DNA of 64,000 bases from Polaromonas sp. SP1 (GCF_003711205.1 NZ_CP031013.1:496001-560000); one strand, 5' to 3'; positions 33,963 to 44,661 are shown, counted from the stretch's first letter. Numbers and translations are program-made. The notes: generated by a model from the letters alone, not told the origin.

Positions 33963-35432
33963 ATGCAAAAGAAGTATGAAACAGGGCTGATGTGGTTCAG
34001 GCGTGACCTGCGGGTTGCGGACAACGCAGCCCTTTACCACGCGCTGAAGTCATGTAAGCAGGTGTATTGCGCCTTTGTTTTTGACCGCGGCATCCTGGAC
34101 ACCTTGCCGCGGGTCGACCGCCGCGTGGAATTCATCCGGGAGTCGGTGCTGAGCCTGGACGGCCAGATCCGGAGGCTGGGCGAGGCGGCCGGCAAGCCCG
34201 GCGCCTGCCTGCTGACGGCCCATCACGGCGCCGTCGATGCGGTGGTGCAGCTGGCGGCTGAGCTGGGCGCCGATGCGGTCTTTGCCAACCACGATGACGA
34301 GCCCCGGTCGCTGGCGCGCGACGCTGCGGTGCAAGCCGCGCTCGAAGCCGGCGGCAAGGCCTTTTACAGCTTCAAGGACCACGTCATTTTTGAACGCCAG
34401 GAGGTGCTGACCCTGGCAGGCAAGCCCTACACCGTGTTTACGCCATACAAGAATGCCTGGCTGAAGAAGGTCGATGACTTCTACCTCAAGCCCTATCCCG
34501 TCGAAAAATATGGTGCGTCCCTGGCACCGGTTTCGGCCAGCAGGCGCACTATTCCGTCGCTGGGCGATTTGGGGTTTGAAGCCAGCAATCTCTCAGCGCT
34601 AAAGATTCCCACGGGCAGCGAAGGCGGTGCCCAGCTTTTTGAGGACTTCACGGGCCGCATGGCGCACTACAAGGAGACGCGCGACTTCCCGGCCGTCAAG
34701 GGCCCGAGTTACCTGGGCGTGCACCTTCGGTTCGGCACCGTGTCGATACGGCAGATGGCTTCGGCGGCCTTGCGCCAGCCCTCCCGGGATGAGGGGGCCG
34801 CCACCTGGCTTAGCGAGCTGATCTGGCGTGATTTTTACGCCCAGATCCTGGCCAATTTCCCACACGCCGTCGGCGGTGCATTCAAGCCGGACTATGACGC
34901 GATTGCGTGGGAAAGCGGCGACAAGGCCCAGGCGCTGTTCCAGGCCTGGTGCGATGGCCGCACCGGCTACCCGCTGGTGGATGCGGCGATGGCCCAGATC
35001 AACCAGACCGGTTACATGCACAACCGCCTGCGCATGGTGACCGCCAGTTTTCTGGTCAAAGACCTCGGGATCGACTGGCGCTGGGGCGAGCGTTACTTCG
35101 CGGAAAAGCTCAATGACTTTGACCTGTCGGCCAACAACGGCGGCTGGCAATGGGCGGCGAGCACCGGCTGCGATGCGCAGCCTTATTTCCGCATCTTCAA
35201 CCCCGTCAGCCAGAGCGAGAAGTTCGATGCCGGGGGGAAGTTCATCCGCAAATATGTGCCCGTGCTGGCGCAACTGCCCGACAAGGCGCTGCACAGCCCC
35301 TGGCTGGCAAAACCGCTGGAGCTGGCCGCTGCGGGCGTGGTGCTGGGCACAAACTACCCGATGCCCATCGTGCAACATGATGAAGCGCGGGCGCTGACGC
35401 TGCAGCGCTATGCGGTCGTGAAAAAGGCCTGA
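33963..35432 (+). CDS. phrB: Deoxyribodipyrimidine photolyase
   Basis: This 489-residue flavoprotein repairs cyclobutane pyrimidine dimers using blue light. The N-terminal alpha/beta antenna domain begins GLMWFRRDLRVADNAAL; the C-terminal FAD domain shows GPSYLGVHLRFGTVS, ELIWRDFYAQILANFP and MHNRLRMVTASFLVKDL. The Trp-rich segment NNGGWQWAASTGCDAQPYFR is characteristic of CPD photolyases. The ATG at 33963 suits the family N terminus; an open frame further upstream is antisense to yqgE. A clear terminator follows. Confidence 0.95.
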   Translation: MQKKYETGLMWFRRDLRVADNAALYHALKSCKQVYCAFVFDRGILDTLPRVDRRVEFIRESVLSLDGQIRRLGEAAGKPGACLLTAHHGAVDAVVQLAAELGADAVFANHDDEPRSLARDAAVQAALEAGGKAFYSFKDHVIFERQEVLTLAGKPYTVFTPYKNAWLKKVDDFYLKPYPVEKYGASLAPVSASRRTIPSLGDLGFEASNLSALKIPTGSEGGAQLFEDFTGRMAHYKETRDFPAVKGPSYLGVHLRFGTVSIRQMASAALRQPSRDEGAATWLSELIWRDFYAQILANFPHAVGGAFKPDYDAIAWESGDKAQALFQAWCDGRTGYPLVDAAMAQINQTGYMHNRLRMVTASFLVKDLGIDWRWGERYFAEKLNDFDLSANNGGWQWAASTGCDAQPYFRIFNPVSQSEKFDAGGKFIRKYVPVLAQLPDKALHSPWLAKPLELAAAGVVLGTNYPMPIVQHDEARALTLQRYAVVKKA

Positions 35433-35453
35433 GAGAAACTCCCAGGCCTTTTT
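35421..35453 (+). terminator. Rho-independent terminator after the photolyase gene
   Basis: AAAAAGGCCTG (35421-35431) pairs with CAGGCCTTTTT (35443-35453) across a short loop, and the T-run continues. The left arm overlaps the stop codon. Confidence 0.9.
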
Positions 35454-35458
35454 TTAAT

Positions 35459-35535
35459 TCCTGCTACTTTTGCTGTTTTTGCTATTGTTTTAGGAGCTAC
35501 ATGCCCAGGCACCGCCTGGGCTAGAGCCTGATTTG
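35459..35535. repeat. Dispersed repeat copy, forward orientation
   Basis: GCTATTGTTTTAGGAGCTAC, followed by CACCGCCTGGGCTAGAGCC, matches the 2552-2617 copy in both modules. It lies between the photolyase terminator and the chpA 3' end. Confidence 0.7.
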
Positions 35536-35548
35536 GCTGTTTTTTACC

Positions 35549-38500
35549 TCAGGCGGAAGCGGCGGTCTCAGCAGCGCAGTAGTGCCGCACCAGGCTCATC
35601 AACTCTTCTTCCGAGAACGGCTTGCCCAGGTAGTGGTCAACGCCCAGCTCCTTGGCATGTTCACGGTGCTTCTCGGCGATGCGGGACGTGATCATGATGA
35701 TGGGCAGGTTGTTGAGGCGCACGTCGGCCCGGATGTTGCGCGCCAGGTCGAAGCCGTCCATGCGCGGCATTTCGATGTCTGACAGCACCACGGCCGGCCG
35801 CTCTTCCTGGAGACGCTCGAGCGCCTGCAGGCCGTCTGCCGCCATCGAGACGCGGTAGCCTTCACGCTGAAGCAGGCGCTGCGTGACCCGGCGAACCGTG
35901 ATGGAATCATCGACCACCAGGATCAACGGAATCTGCGAGACGGCCGGCACAGGGACGAGCGTTGTCGCGACACTGCCAGAGCCGGAAGCTGCCGCTGTGG
36001 CACCTGAGCCTTCGAGCATGTGCGGCTCGGCCCGGTCTGAACTCCAGGCGCGGGCCTGCTGGCCATACACGGAAGCGAGCGCAACCGGGTTGTAAATCAG
36101 CACGACAGCACCGGAAGCGAGCACCGACATACCGGCCAGACCAGGCAGGCGGGACAACTGCGGGCCCAGATTCTTCACCACAACTTCCTGGTTACCCAAA
36201 ACTTCATCGACGTGCAGCGCAATACGCTGCGCGGCGCTTCGGAAGATCACGACAGGCGTGGTCTTGCCCTGGGCTTCGGCGCTGTGGTGCGAGGCCTGGA
36301 GCAAGGCGCCCGACCAGAAGAAAGGAATCGATTCCCCGGCGACCTCAAGCGTCCCGGTGTTGTAGGCCTGCTGCAGCTCTTTGGCTGAAGCGCGCCGCAC
36401 GGTTTCCACCACGTTGGCGGGCACACCGACGGAAAGATTGCCGGAGCGGATCATCACCACCTGCGTCACAGCCGTGGTCAGGGGGAGCACCAGCTTGAAG
36501 TGCGTTCCCTTGCCGGCGACCGTGGAGGTTTCGATCCGGCCACCGAGCGCGTTGACTTCGGAGCGGACCACGTCCATGCCGATACCGCGTCCTGCCAGCT
36601 CGGTCACCTGAGCCGCTGTGGAGAAGCCCGGCATGAAGATCAGGTTGGCGGCGTCCTGGTCATTGATCGCCTGGTCCGCCGTGATCATGCCGAGGCTGAT
36701 GGCTTTTTCGCGGATACGTGCCAGGTTCAGGCCGGCGCCGTCATCGCTGAAGTCGACCGAAACGTCGTTGCCTTCCTGGCGCAAGTGGACGGTGATCAGG
36801 CCGACCGGGTCTTTGCCAGCATCGGTACGAACCTGTGTGCTTTCAATGCCGTGGGCGACGCAGTTACGCAGCAAGTGCTCAAAGGCAGGCGTCATGCGGT
36901 CCAGCATGCCGCGGTCCATTTCCATGGTGCCGCCCAGCAAGTCCAGCCGGACCTGCTTGCCGGTTTCCTTGGAAGCCTGGCGCACCACACGGTAGAGACG
37001 CTCGGAGATGCCTTCAAACTCCACCATGCGGGTACGGAGCAGATCGCGTTGCAGTTCACGGGTCTGGCGGGCCTGGGCGATCAAGTCGTCTTCGGTGGCT
37101 TCCACCGTGCGTTGCAAGGTACGCTGCACGGTTGCAACGTCATTCACAGACTCGGCCATCATCCGGGTCAATTCCTGAACGCGGGTAAAGCGGTCGAACT
37201 CCAGCGGGTCGAACCCGGCCTGCGCTTCCTTGGCCTGGGCCAATCGCGACTGCATCTGGGTTTCAGCCTGCAGCTCGATGTCTCGCAGCTGCTGGCGCAA
37301 GCGGTTCAAGTTACCGCTCATGTCGTTCAGCGAACCGCGCAGCTGGCTGAGCTCAGCCTCCAGACGGGAACGCGTGATCATGACCTCACCGGCCTGGTTG
37401 ACCATGCGGTCAAGCAACTGGGAGCGCACACGTATAGAAGCAGAGGCCGCCTGCCGCAGCGGCTGCATGGCCATGGACTGCGGCGCCGGAACCGTCAGCT
37501 TGCGGGAACCGGTTTCGGCGCCCGACGGCGCTGCCGCCTGCACAGGAGCTTCCTGAACAGCCGGTGCGGCTTCTTCCACTGGTTCAGATTTCGGCGCGGA
37601 CGCGGGCTCGGCCGCCGCGAGAGGCGCCAGCACCACAGGGGCGGCAGCCGCAGCGGCGTCCGCATGGCGCAAGGTTTCAAACGCGGCTTCCATCGCGTCG
37701 AAACGCGTCAGGAGGGGATCGAACGCCTGGGACGCGGCCGCATCGGAGCCGAGGAATTCGATCTCGGACTCAATCCGGTGGGCCATTTCGCCCATGCGCA
37801 AGGCGCCTGCAAGACGAGCACTGCCCTTGAGCGTGTGCAATGCACGCAGCACTTCCATGCGGGCGCCCTGGTTGTCGGGACGCGCAGACCACTGCCGCAA
37901 GGCACCGCCCAGTTGGGGCATCAGTTCGGCAGCCTCTTCTTCGAAGATCGGGAAGAGGTCGGGGTCAATGGCGTCGACCGCATCGATTTCGTCATCTTCC
38001 CCATCGTCGAACTGCGAAGCGGCAGGCGACGGTGCCGGCGTCACCAGCCGCACCGGCGGCGCGACAACCGCGACAGGCGGTGGTACGGGCACAGCGCGCA
38101 CAGGAGCAGCTGCCTGCGGAACTTCAGCCTTGATGACTTCCGGCTCAGGCTCGGCCTGGGCTTGGCGTTGGAGTTCAGCCTCCAGTTCAGGCGGAAGTAC
38201 AGAATCCACAACCGCCTCCAGGGCTGGTTCGCCGGAGAAATCAAAATCGGAATCGCTGCCGGGAGCCAAAATCGAGTCGGAGAAATCAAGCTCCCTCAGG
38301 CTGTCAAGAATGCCTGCGTCCGGCTCTTTGAGGAAACCGGCGGCAAATTGATGCAGAAGCCTGCGAATGTCTTCCGCCGCATTCACAAAGATTTGTCCGT
38401 ACTTGGCCGCGCCATTGCTGTGGTGCGCCCTGGATTGCTGCAGCGCCTGCTCGAAAGCACGCGCCATTTCGGACAAGGCGTCGAAGCCGACCGTCGCCGA

Positions 38501-41500
38501 ACTGCCGGCCAGGGAATGCGCCAGTGCAACAGTGGAATCGCTGACCGGCTGATTGCGCTCCAACGACCATTCAGCGACCTCAGTCACCAATCTGCGCGAC
38601 CATTCGTCAGCTTCATTCAGGTAGACGTTGTACAGCGGAATACCGATGCGCAGGGAGCCGATGACCTTGACTTGCTCGTCGCCGTTGCCGTCTGCCGGCA
38701 ACACACTGTCGGTCGCCTCGGCGGCAGTGACCTCTGCAGCCGCCTCAATGGCAGGCGCTTCCTGGAGTGACACAGGCTCAGCGAATTCAAAGGTTTCGGG
38801 CAAACCGGACGCCACCGGCTGCACGCCGGGCGCCGCAGCGGCGAAATCGAATACGACTGCTGCTTCGTCGGGTTTTGCTGCCTCTGAGTGGAAATGTTTT
38901 TCAAAATCGGCGTCAGATAGCTCAATCGCTTCCGCCTCATTTGGCGTTGAAGCGGCGGGCTGCTCTACCGCGGCTGGAGGGACGTCGGCGCCGCCAGAAA
39001 GCGCAGAAAGGCTGTCAAAGTCAATGCCTTCAATTTCGCCGACGGCTTCGCGAACTGAAGCTGCAGACTGCGTCGTTGCGGCGACCGGCGCCGCTGGCGC
39101 GTCTTCAAAGACGAGATCAAAGTCCAGATCATCTGCCGGTGCGGGGGCCTCGGGCAAATTAGTGCTGGTCGCCGAGGGTACACCGGCGTCCAGCTGGAGA
39201 TCCGGCAAGGACAAGGCATCTGCTGGAGCAGGCTCGGCTGCGGGAGAAGCAGGCTGCGCCGCAGCAGGCTTGGCGGAAAGATTCAATGCGACATAATGCG
39301 CTTCGGTCCGCATGGCATCTGCACTGGCGCGGAAAACCGAGGCAGACCACGCGCCGTCCTGGTTGTTTGCGATGTCTGCAACCCAACTTGCGAAACCATT
39401 CATGGCTTCAGAAGACAAGGCCCTGAATTCGTCGGTAGCAGCCTTCTGGTCGGCCAGCCAGCTATTGAGCATTTGCTCAAGCGACCAGGCGGCTTCACCA
39501 AATTCATTCAGCCCCACCATCCGGGAACTACCCTTGAGGGTGTGGAAAGCACGTCGCAGGACGGTGAGTTGGGAGACATCGGCAGGATCGCTGGCCAGCG
39601 CAGCCAGGGCCTCGAGGCCGTTGCCAACCACCTCACGCGCTTCTTCCAGGAAGATATCGCGCAAGTCGTCTTCTTCAAAATCGGCAGCATTGTCCTGGCT
39701 TTCGGCCGCGACAGAGGCCGGCGTCACGGCAAAGGCCAAAGTCGTCAGGGCCGTGGCGGCGGCATCGGCGTTGCTGCCCGACACAGCGGCCGACGCATCT
39801 CGAGCCGTCTGGGCGAGCCCCGACTGCTCGGCAAGCGCAGCATGCGTTGCCAGGGCATCCAGCTTGACAGTGAGGTTCTCACTTTTCTCGCCAAGGCCGG
39901 CATCCTGCACCACCGAGATGACTTCCTGGGACAGCATGTCGCTGTTGACTGTCACGGAGGAAGCGGCAGTCGATGCGTTCTGGGCACGCCCCATCAGAGG
40001 TTTGAGTTCACCCTTTTCCTCGTCATAGACAAAAAGCTTTTTCGCCAGCGCAGGCTGGTAATTCAGCATGTCGATCAGGAAACTCAAGGCGCCCAGGTTG
40101 TTGCCGAGATGTTCGAAAGTCCCGGCAGCGCGTGCCATTTGTTCATCGATTTCGGTAACGAGCATCTGCTCCACGCTGTCGCGCATGCGCAAGACTGCGT
40201 GAGAGGCCTGGTCAAGGCCCAGCACCGATAGCACACCGCGCATTTGGGAGAGCTGGCCCGGAACCGACTGCAAGGCAACCTTGTCTTGCGGATTGCGAAA
40301 GAACACGTCCAGTGATTTTTCAAGCTCACCAAGGGAAACGCGCAATTCGCCCACGACACTACCCATGGTCTGCTTGTCGCTGACCCGGCGATACAACTCC
40401 TCCATCCAGCCTTCGAGTGGCTGAGGCTCACCGCCCGCCCTGACGCCTTCCAGGCGAGAGGCCAGATTTGCGGTTCGCACCGCCAGTTGCGGATCGTTCG
40501 GATCCAGGTCGTCAAAAGCGGCTTCAAGGTACAGCACCGAAGTTGCCACTTCCATGGCGAGTTCAATGCCAGGCGCCTGACCTGAACGTACGGTCGTTTC
40601 GACGGCGTGGGTCAAGGCTTGCGCCAGCGGCTCGCTGGGCGGATGCAGCTTGAGCAGGGAGTCGGTCACCAGGCTGAACTGGTCGGATACCGTTTTGAAT
40701 TTATTGGCATCGCCCGCAGACAGCGATGACCAGGTTTCCTTGGCCGACGTAATACGCTTGCGTGCCTGCGCCAACAGCGCGGGGTCAAAACGCCCGAACT
40801 GGACCAATTCATAGTCCACTGGCCGGAACCGGTTGAGCCCATAGGTCGACCGGACCGCCGACAGGACGGGCGTATCGCTGGCACGCGCAGAAACTGCCTG
40901 GGAGCAAAAGAACAACAGGTCCTGGGCCAGACGATCCGAAACAGCCGGGTCGCCCTTGGCAAGCAAGGCGTACTGCATCAGGATCCGGGAAGCGGCGCGA
41001 CGCACGTAGATGTCGGAGCCGAGCAAATCATTGGCAACCGCTTCGAAGTAGGCTGCCGCTATCTTCCAGAATATTCTGGGCTGGCGATCCGCCTGGCGTG
41101 CAGCAAAACCGAGACTCAGCTCTCCGAGTTTTTTGGCGGCCTGAGGCGCCTTGCCCTTCATGAGCTGAAGCACCGATTGGTCCATGACCGCGCGGGCGCT
41201 GTCGTCGTAATTCCGGGGCTCCGTCCTGTCCGCCAGCTCAGGCTCCAGCCAGCGCCACTCAAAAGGCCACAGGTCGGCCGGATGAATGCGGTCAGCGCGA
41301 ATCAGTTCCTGCACGTCGCGGTATTGAGGGAACAGGGAAACCGCAGAGACAGGCTTGTCCGCCAGCACACCCTCGAGATACTCCGTCAGGGCGTAGCTGG
41401 CCCGCTCGATCTTTCCTGCCGCGTCCTGGTTGCATTGTTCGGGCTGCTGTACAAACTTTTGGACGGCGGCTTCCATGGACCGAAGAACCAATGCAGGCCC

Positions 41501-41752
41501 TGCGAGGCCCACCATTTCCAGGGCTCCTACCGCCTGGTGCAATTGTTGACGGGCAATCCGCAGCTGGCTTGCATCAAGGGCCGCGAGGTCAGACCCGCGC
41601 GCCGCCTCCGCGTCACGCACAAAACGCTTGAGGGCCTTGGCCGCGCCGTCCAGTGACTTGCGAAGTTCATCAAGCACCCATGCGAGGGGGCCCAGGTCAT
41701 TGACGTCAAGATCGGGTTCAACAGTTGTTGAATTCGAGGCTTTGGATTGCAT
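35549..41752 (-). CDS. chpA: Chemotaxis-type hybrid histidine kinase ChpA of type IV pilus control
   Basis: This very large protein (2067 residues) is the CheA-like kinase of the Pil-Chp system. Three HPt modules with the phospho-acceptor His are visible: His737 (FHTLKGSSRMVG), His1079 (AHSLAGSSATVG) and His1306 (LHTLKGSARLAG). Degenerate HPt-like helices precede them. Then come the dimerisation/ATPase region (NQAGEVMITRSRLE; HLLRNCVAHGIES), a CheW-like domain and a C-terminal receiver domain with phospho-Asp1992 (VVLSDIEMPRMDGF). In Pseudomonas ChpA phosphorylates PilG and PilH to control pilus extension, twitching and cAMP. It is the last gene of pilG-pilH-pilI-pilJ-chpA. Confidence 0.94.
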   Translation of the reverse strand: MQSKASNSTTVEPDLDVNDLGPLAWVLDELRKSLDGAAKALKRFVRDAEAARGSDLAALDASQLRIARQQLHQAVGALEMVGLAGPALVLRSMEAAVQKFVQQPEQCNQDAAGKIERASYALTEYLEGVLADKPVSAVSLFPQYRDVQELIRADRIHPADLWPFEWRWLEPELADRTEPRNYDDSARAVMDQSVLQLMKGKAPQAAKKLGELSLGFAARQADRQPRIFWKIAAAYFEAVANDLLGSDIYVRRAASRILMQYALLAKGDPAVSDRLAQDLLFFCSQAVSARASDTPVLSAVRSTYGLNRFRPVDYELVQFGRFDPALLAQARKRITSAKETWSSLSAGDANKFKTVSDQFSLVTDSLLKLHPPSEPLAQALTHAVETTVRSGQAPGIELAMEVATSVLYLEAAFDDLDPNDPQLAVRTANLASRLEGVRAGGEPQPLEGWMEELYRRVSDKQTMGSVVGELRVSLGELEKSLDVFFRNPQDKVALQSVPGQLSQMRGVLSVLGLDQASHAVLRMRDSVEQMLVTEIDEQMARAAGTFEHLGNNLGALSFLIDMLNYQPALAKKLFVYDEEKGELKPLMGRAQNASTAASSVTVNSDMLSQEVISVVQDAGLGEKSENLTVKLDALATHAALAEQSGLAQTARDASAAVSGSNADAAATALTTLAFAVTPASVAAESQDNAADFEEDDLRDIFLEEAREVVGNGLEALAALASDPADVSQLTVLRRAFHTLKGSSRMVGLNEFGEAAWSLEQMLNSWLADQKAATDEFRALSSEAMNGFASWVADIANNQDGAWSASVFRASADAMRTEAHYVALNLSAKPAAAQPASPAAEPAPADALSLPDLQLDAGVPSATSTNLPEAPAPADDLDFDLVFEDAPAAPVAATTQSAASVREAVGEIEGIDFDSLSALSGGADVPPAAVEQPAASTPNEAEAIELSDADFEKHFHSEAAKPDEAAVVFDFAAAAPGVQPVASGLPETFEFAEPVSLQEAPAIEAAAEVTAAEATDSVLPADGNGDEQVKVIGSLRIGIPLYNVYLNEADEWSRRLVTEVAEWSLERNQPVSDSTVALAHSLAGSSATVGFDALSEMARAFEQALQQSRAHHSNGAAKYGQIFVNAAEDIRRLLHQFAAGFLKEPDAGILDSLRELDFSDSILAPGSDSDFDFSGEPALEAVVDSVLPPELEAELQRQAQAEPEPEVIKAEVPQAAAPVRAVPVPPPVAVVAPPVRLVTPAPSPAASQFDDGEDDEIDAVDAIDPDLFPIFEEEAAELMPQLGGALRQWSARPDNQGARMEVLRALHTLKGSARLAGALRMGEMAHRIESEIEFLGSDAAASQAFDPLLTRFDAMEAAFETLRHADAAAAAAPVVLAPLAAAEPASAPKSEPVEEAAPAVQEAPVQAAAPSGAETGSRKLTVPAPQSMAMQPLRQAASASIRVRSQLLDRMVNQAGEVMITRSRLEAELSQLRGSLNDMSGNLNRLRQQLRDIELQAETQMQSRLAQAKEAQAGFDPLEFDRFTRVQELTRMMAESVNDVATVQRTLQRTVEATEDDLIAQARQTRELQRDLLRTRMVEFEGISERLYRVVRQASKETGKQVRLDLLGGTMEMDRGMLDRMTPAFEHLLRNCVAHGIESTQVRTDAGKDPVGLITVHLRQEGNDVSVDFSDDGAGLNLARIREKAISLGMITADQAINDQDAANLIFMPGFSTAAQVTELAGRGIGMDVVRSEVNALGGRIETSTVAGKGTHFKLVLPLTTAVTQVVMIRSGNLSVGVPANVVETVRRASAKELQQAYNTGTLEVAGESIPFFWSGALLQASHHSAEAQGKTTPVVIFRSAAQRIALHVDEVLGNQEVVVKNLGPQLSRLPGLAGMSVLASGAVVLIYNPVALASVYGQQARAWSSDRAEPHMLEGSGATAAASGSGSVATTLVPVPAVSQIPLILVVDDSITVRRVTQRLLQREGYRVSMAADGLQALERLQEERPAVVLSDIEMPRMDGFDLARNIRADVRLNNLPIIMITSRIAEKHREHAKELGVDHYLGKPFSEEELMSLVRHYCAAETAASA

Positions 41753-41808
41753 AGATAACGGGCCGGTTCAGGAATCGGGATTCGCGGTCAGCGCAGGACA
41801 AACAGGCA

Positions 41809-44100
41809 TCAGGCGATCTTGAATCGGGACACCGACTGGCGCAATTCTTCAGCCATGCGGGAAAGATCCCGCACCTGCTGTGCCGTAGAACGCGTACCTT
41901 CTCCGGTTTGCTCCGTCACCGCGAAAATGTGCTGGATGTTGCCGGCCACCACGTTGGCCGATGCGGCTTCGCGGGAGGCGGAGTTTGAAATCTGCTCAAT
42001 CAGGTCAGCGAGACGGCGTGACACCTGGTCAATCTCGGTCAGCGCGGTACCTGCGTTATCGGACAGTTTGGCCCCTTCAACCACACCCTGTGTGGAGCGT
42101 TCCATAGCGGCCACCGCATCCTGCGTATCGGTCTGAATGGCTTTCACCAGGGCCGAAATCTGACGCGTAGCATCTGCGGAACGTTCAGCCAGTCGCTGAA
42201 CTTCTTCCGCAACCACCGAGAAGCCTCGTCCGGCTTCACCGGCCGACGCGGCCTGAATAGCTGCATTGAGCGCCAGCACGTTGGTCTGTTCGGTAATGTC
42301 GGAAATCAGTTCGGTAATTTCACCAATCTCCTGCGAGGACTCACCGAGTCGCTTGATCCGCTTGGAGGTTTCCTGGATCTGGTCGCGGATGGAGTTCATA
42401 CCGCCGATGGCGTTCTGCACAGCCTGCAAGCCGGATTCGGCGGCGGTCAGCGATTGACGCGCCACCTGGGAAGATTCCTGCGCCTGTGTGGACACTTCGT
42501 TAATTCGGGATGCCATGTCAAGCACCGACTGGCCGGTTTCGCGAATTTCGCGCAGCTGTTCGGTAGAGGCTGCCAGCAGTTCGGTGGATGTGCTTTCCAC
42601 CTGTGCCGTCGTCTGTGCAACCCGGGTAGCCGTGTTCTGTACGTTACCCACCAGCTGTCGCAACTCTTCCACCGTGTAGTTCACCGAGTCGGCGATAGCG
42701 CCGGTAATGTCTTCGGTCACGGTCGCCTCTTGCGTCAAATCACCTTCAGCCACTGTCTGCAACTCATTCATCAATCGCAAAATGGCGGCCTGGTTGGCGT
42801 CATTGACGCGCTTGGCGTCCTGTTCCTGTCCTTTAGCTTCCTGACGCTGGGTTTCAGCAATTGCCTGGCGCTGCTGGCTGTCCTGCACTTGCAAGCGGGC
42901 CAAACCGGCCGCGCAAAGCAGCGCAAGGAAAGCCGCAATGGCGAGGGTGATCAATGAAGAGGCCCCCAGACCGGTTTGTGAAGAGAGCTTGCCCTGCAGA
43001 TCTTCCAGGCCGCGGCGAAGGGGTTCGCTGTCAGCAATAATCGAAGACTGCGCTTCACGCGCGGAAACCAGGCCCTGCAAGTTGCCGAGAATTGCGCCAG
43101 CTTGCACACGGGTTTGCTCGTAAAGAGCCATCAAAGCCTCAAGGCGTTCACGAGTTTGCGGGTCTTTGGAGCCGGCAAGCCGCAATTCGGGGCTGCCTTC
43201 CTGCAGTCCCTGGGCAATTTCCTTGAAGGAGTTCAAATCCTTACCCAGCAAGAACACGGCTTCGGGGCTCACACCTTCCATCGTCAAGAACTCATTGGCA
43301 GACTTACCAATACGCTGGGTCAACATCACCAGCTGGCCAGAGGCTGAAATTTCCGCTGGCGCAGCATTCTGTTGAAGCTTGAGTGAGGACACGGTTTCGG
43401 CGATTTCCAGCAAATCCGAAGACTGGCGGTTAATGGTGCGCAGAGCGTTACCCACCTGGGTCAGAATGTTCTGCTGGCCCATCACAGTCTTGGCGTTCTT
43501 TTCAGCGCGCTCCATGAAGGGGGTCACTTTCTCAACGTCGGGCTGCAATTCCTCGCCCACCGGCGCCAGGCGCAGGCTCTCTTCGCCGGACTTGAGGCCG
43601 CGCACCGTCTTGGACAGCACTTCGGAGCTTTCGCGCACGTCAGGGAAGGCCTGCGCGCTACCCACCAAGGCCTGCGAAACAGATTTCGCCAGACGCTGCG
43701 ACTGCATCAGCGATTGACCGGTCGCAGCCACCTGTTGAGCGACTTTGTCGGCCTGATTCAGCGCCAGGAATGTCACCGTACCCAGAACCGCGACGGAAAC
43801 CGCCAGGAAAAACACCAGAATCCGCTGATGCTGGCCGATGGTCCTGCGGCCCAGTACAGGCAGACTCAGGAGTTCGGTGCCTTCGGCGGACGGAGCTTCT
43901 TCAGCCGTGGCCATGCGGCTGGCCGGGAAAGCGTCGTCATTGCCGCCTTGCTGCCTCACGGCGGCAGTCTGAAGGGAGGCTTCATCCATGGCTCCGGTTG
44001 CAAGGGGATCTGGCGTACCGACAGAAGCCATGTCCATGCTGTCTTCGGGCTGGACGGATTTGGTTTTAAACAGCTTCTGGATATTTTCAATAACAGACAT
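41809..44100 (-). CDS. pilJ: Type IV pilus methyl-accepting chemotaxis protein PilJ
   Basis: The 763-residue inner-membrane receptor has a first membrane segment near residues 93-115 (ILVFFLAVSVAVLGTVTFLA), a helical periplasmic PilJ-type domain, a second membrane segment near 380-400 and a cytoplasmic signalling domain. The hairpin tip is recognisable in AGEAGRGFSVVAEEVQRLAE at about residues 622-641. It feeds ChpA through PilI. About 85 N-terminal cytosolic residues precede the first membrane segment, which is longer than in the Pseudomonas protein. It ends 56 bases before chpA. Confidence 0.94.
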   Translation of the reverse strand: MSVIENIQKLFKTKSVQPEDSMDMASVGTPDPLATGAMDEASLQTAAVRQQGGNDDAFPASRMATAEEAPSAEGTELLSLPVLGRRTIGQHQRILVFFLAVSVAVLGTVTFLALNQADKVAQQVAATGQSLMQSQRLAKSVSQALVGSAQAFPDVRESSEVLSKTVRGLKSGEESLRLAPVGEELQPDVEKVTPFMERAEKNAKTVMGQQNILTQVGNALRTINRQSSDLLEIAETVSSLKLQQNAAPAEISASGQLVMLTQRIGKSANEFLTMEGVSPEAVFLLGKDLNSFKEIAQGLQEGSPELRLAGSKDPQTRERLEALMALYEQTRVQAGAILGNLQGLVSAREAQSSIIADSEPLRRGLEDLQGKLSSQTGLGASSLITLAIAAFLALLCAAGLARLQVQDSQQRQAIAETQRQEAKGQEQDAKRVNDANQAAILRLMNELQTVAEGDLTQEATVTEDITGAIADSVNYTVEELRQLVGNVQNTATRVAQTTAQVESTSTELLAASTEQLREIRETGQSVLDMASRINEVSTQAQESSQVARQSLTAAESGLQAVQNAIGGMNSIRDQIQETSKRIKRLGESSQEIGEITELISDITEQTNVLALNAAIQAASAGEAGRGFSVVAEEVQRLAERSADATRQISALVKAIQTDTQDAVAAMERSTQGVVEGAKLSDNAGTALTEIDQVSRRLADLIEQISNSASREAASANVVAGNIQHIFAVTEQTGEGTRSTAQQVRDLSRMAEELRQSVSRFKIA

Positions 44101-44130
44101 GGTGAACCTTCCGGGGAGAAACAGTGTGCG

Positions 44131-44661
44131 CTATGCGCCTATCGTCAAAAAATGGGCTTGCTGGGCAAGTAACTGAAGGTTGATTTCCTGCCAGGTCGCA
44201 CCATTAAGGTCGACGTACTGGTTGCCAAAGAAATCGGGCGCATCGGGCGCTTTTTCGGAGAAATCGCTGAACGCCTCCTGGTTGCGAAGCCCGGAGAGTT
44301 TGTCGATCAGCAGTGCGCAATTGACTTCCAGCGCGCTATTGAGCGCAACAAGCCGTGAGTCGGTGCGCGCCAGTTCGTTTTTGGGCGGGGGGGCCTTGCC
44401 GCTGACATAGCTTGCCAGGTCGACGACGCCGAACAGACCGCCCCGTAAATTGGCAACTCCTGCAAACCAGTTCTGCGTGTAGGGAACGGCTTGCGTGCTG
44501 ACCCACGGAAAAATTTCACCAGACTGGCTCAGGGGAAACAGGTACTTCTTTCCACCGGCTTCCACAGCCAGCCAGGAAGCAGCAACACCTTGCGTCCGTG
44601 CAATCTGCAGCCTGTCGGCCAGCCGGGTTTGAAGTTCTCTAAGAGCTTGTCTATTCGCCAT
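44131..44661 (-). CDS. pilI: CheW-like coupling protein PilI
   Basis: This 176-residue single-domain CheW protein has WLAVEAGGKKYLFPLSQSGE near the N terminus and WFAGVANLRGGLFGVVDLAS in mid-protein, the docking strand region. It couples PilJ to ChpA. It lies between pilH and pilJ with short gaps of 21 and 30 bases. Confidence 0.93.
   Translation of the reverse strand: MANRQALRELQTRLADRLQIARTQGVAASWLAVEAGGKKYLFPLSQSGEIFPWVSTQAVPYTQNWFAGVANLRGGLFGVVDLASYVSGKAPPPKNELARTDSRLVALNSALEVNCALLIDKLSGLRNQEAFSDFSEKAPDAPDFFGNQYVDLNGATWQEINLQLLAQQAHFLTIGA

Noticed and set aside
36500..38770. 756-codon open frame antisense to chpA
   Set aside because: A GC-rich shadow of chpA; the translation is Arg/His-rich without domains, whereas the minus-strand protein shows clear HPt, CheA and receiver motifs.
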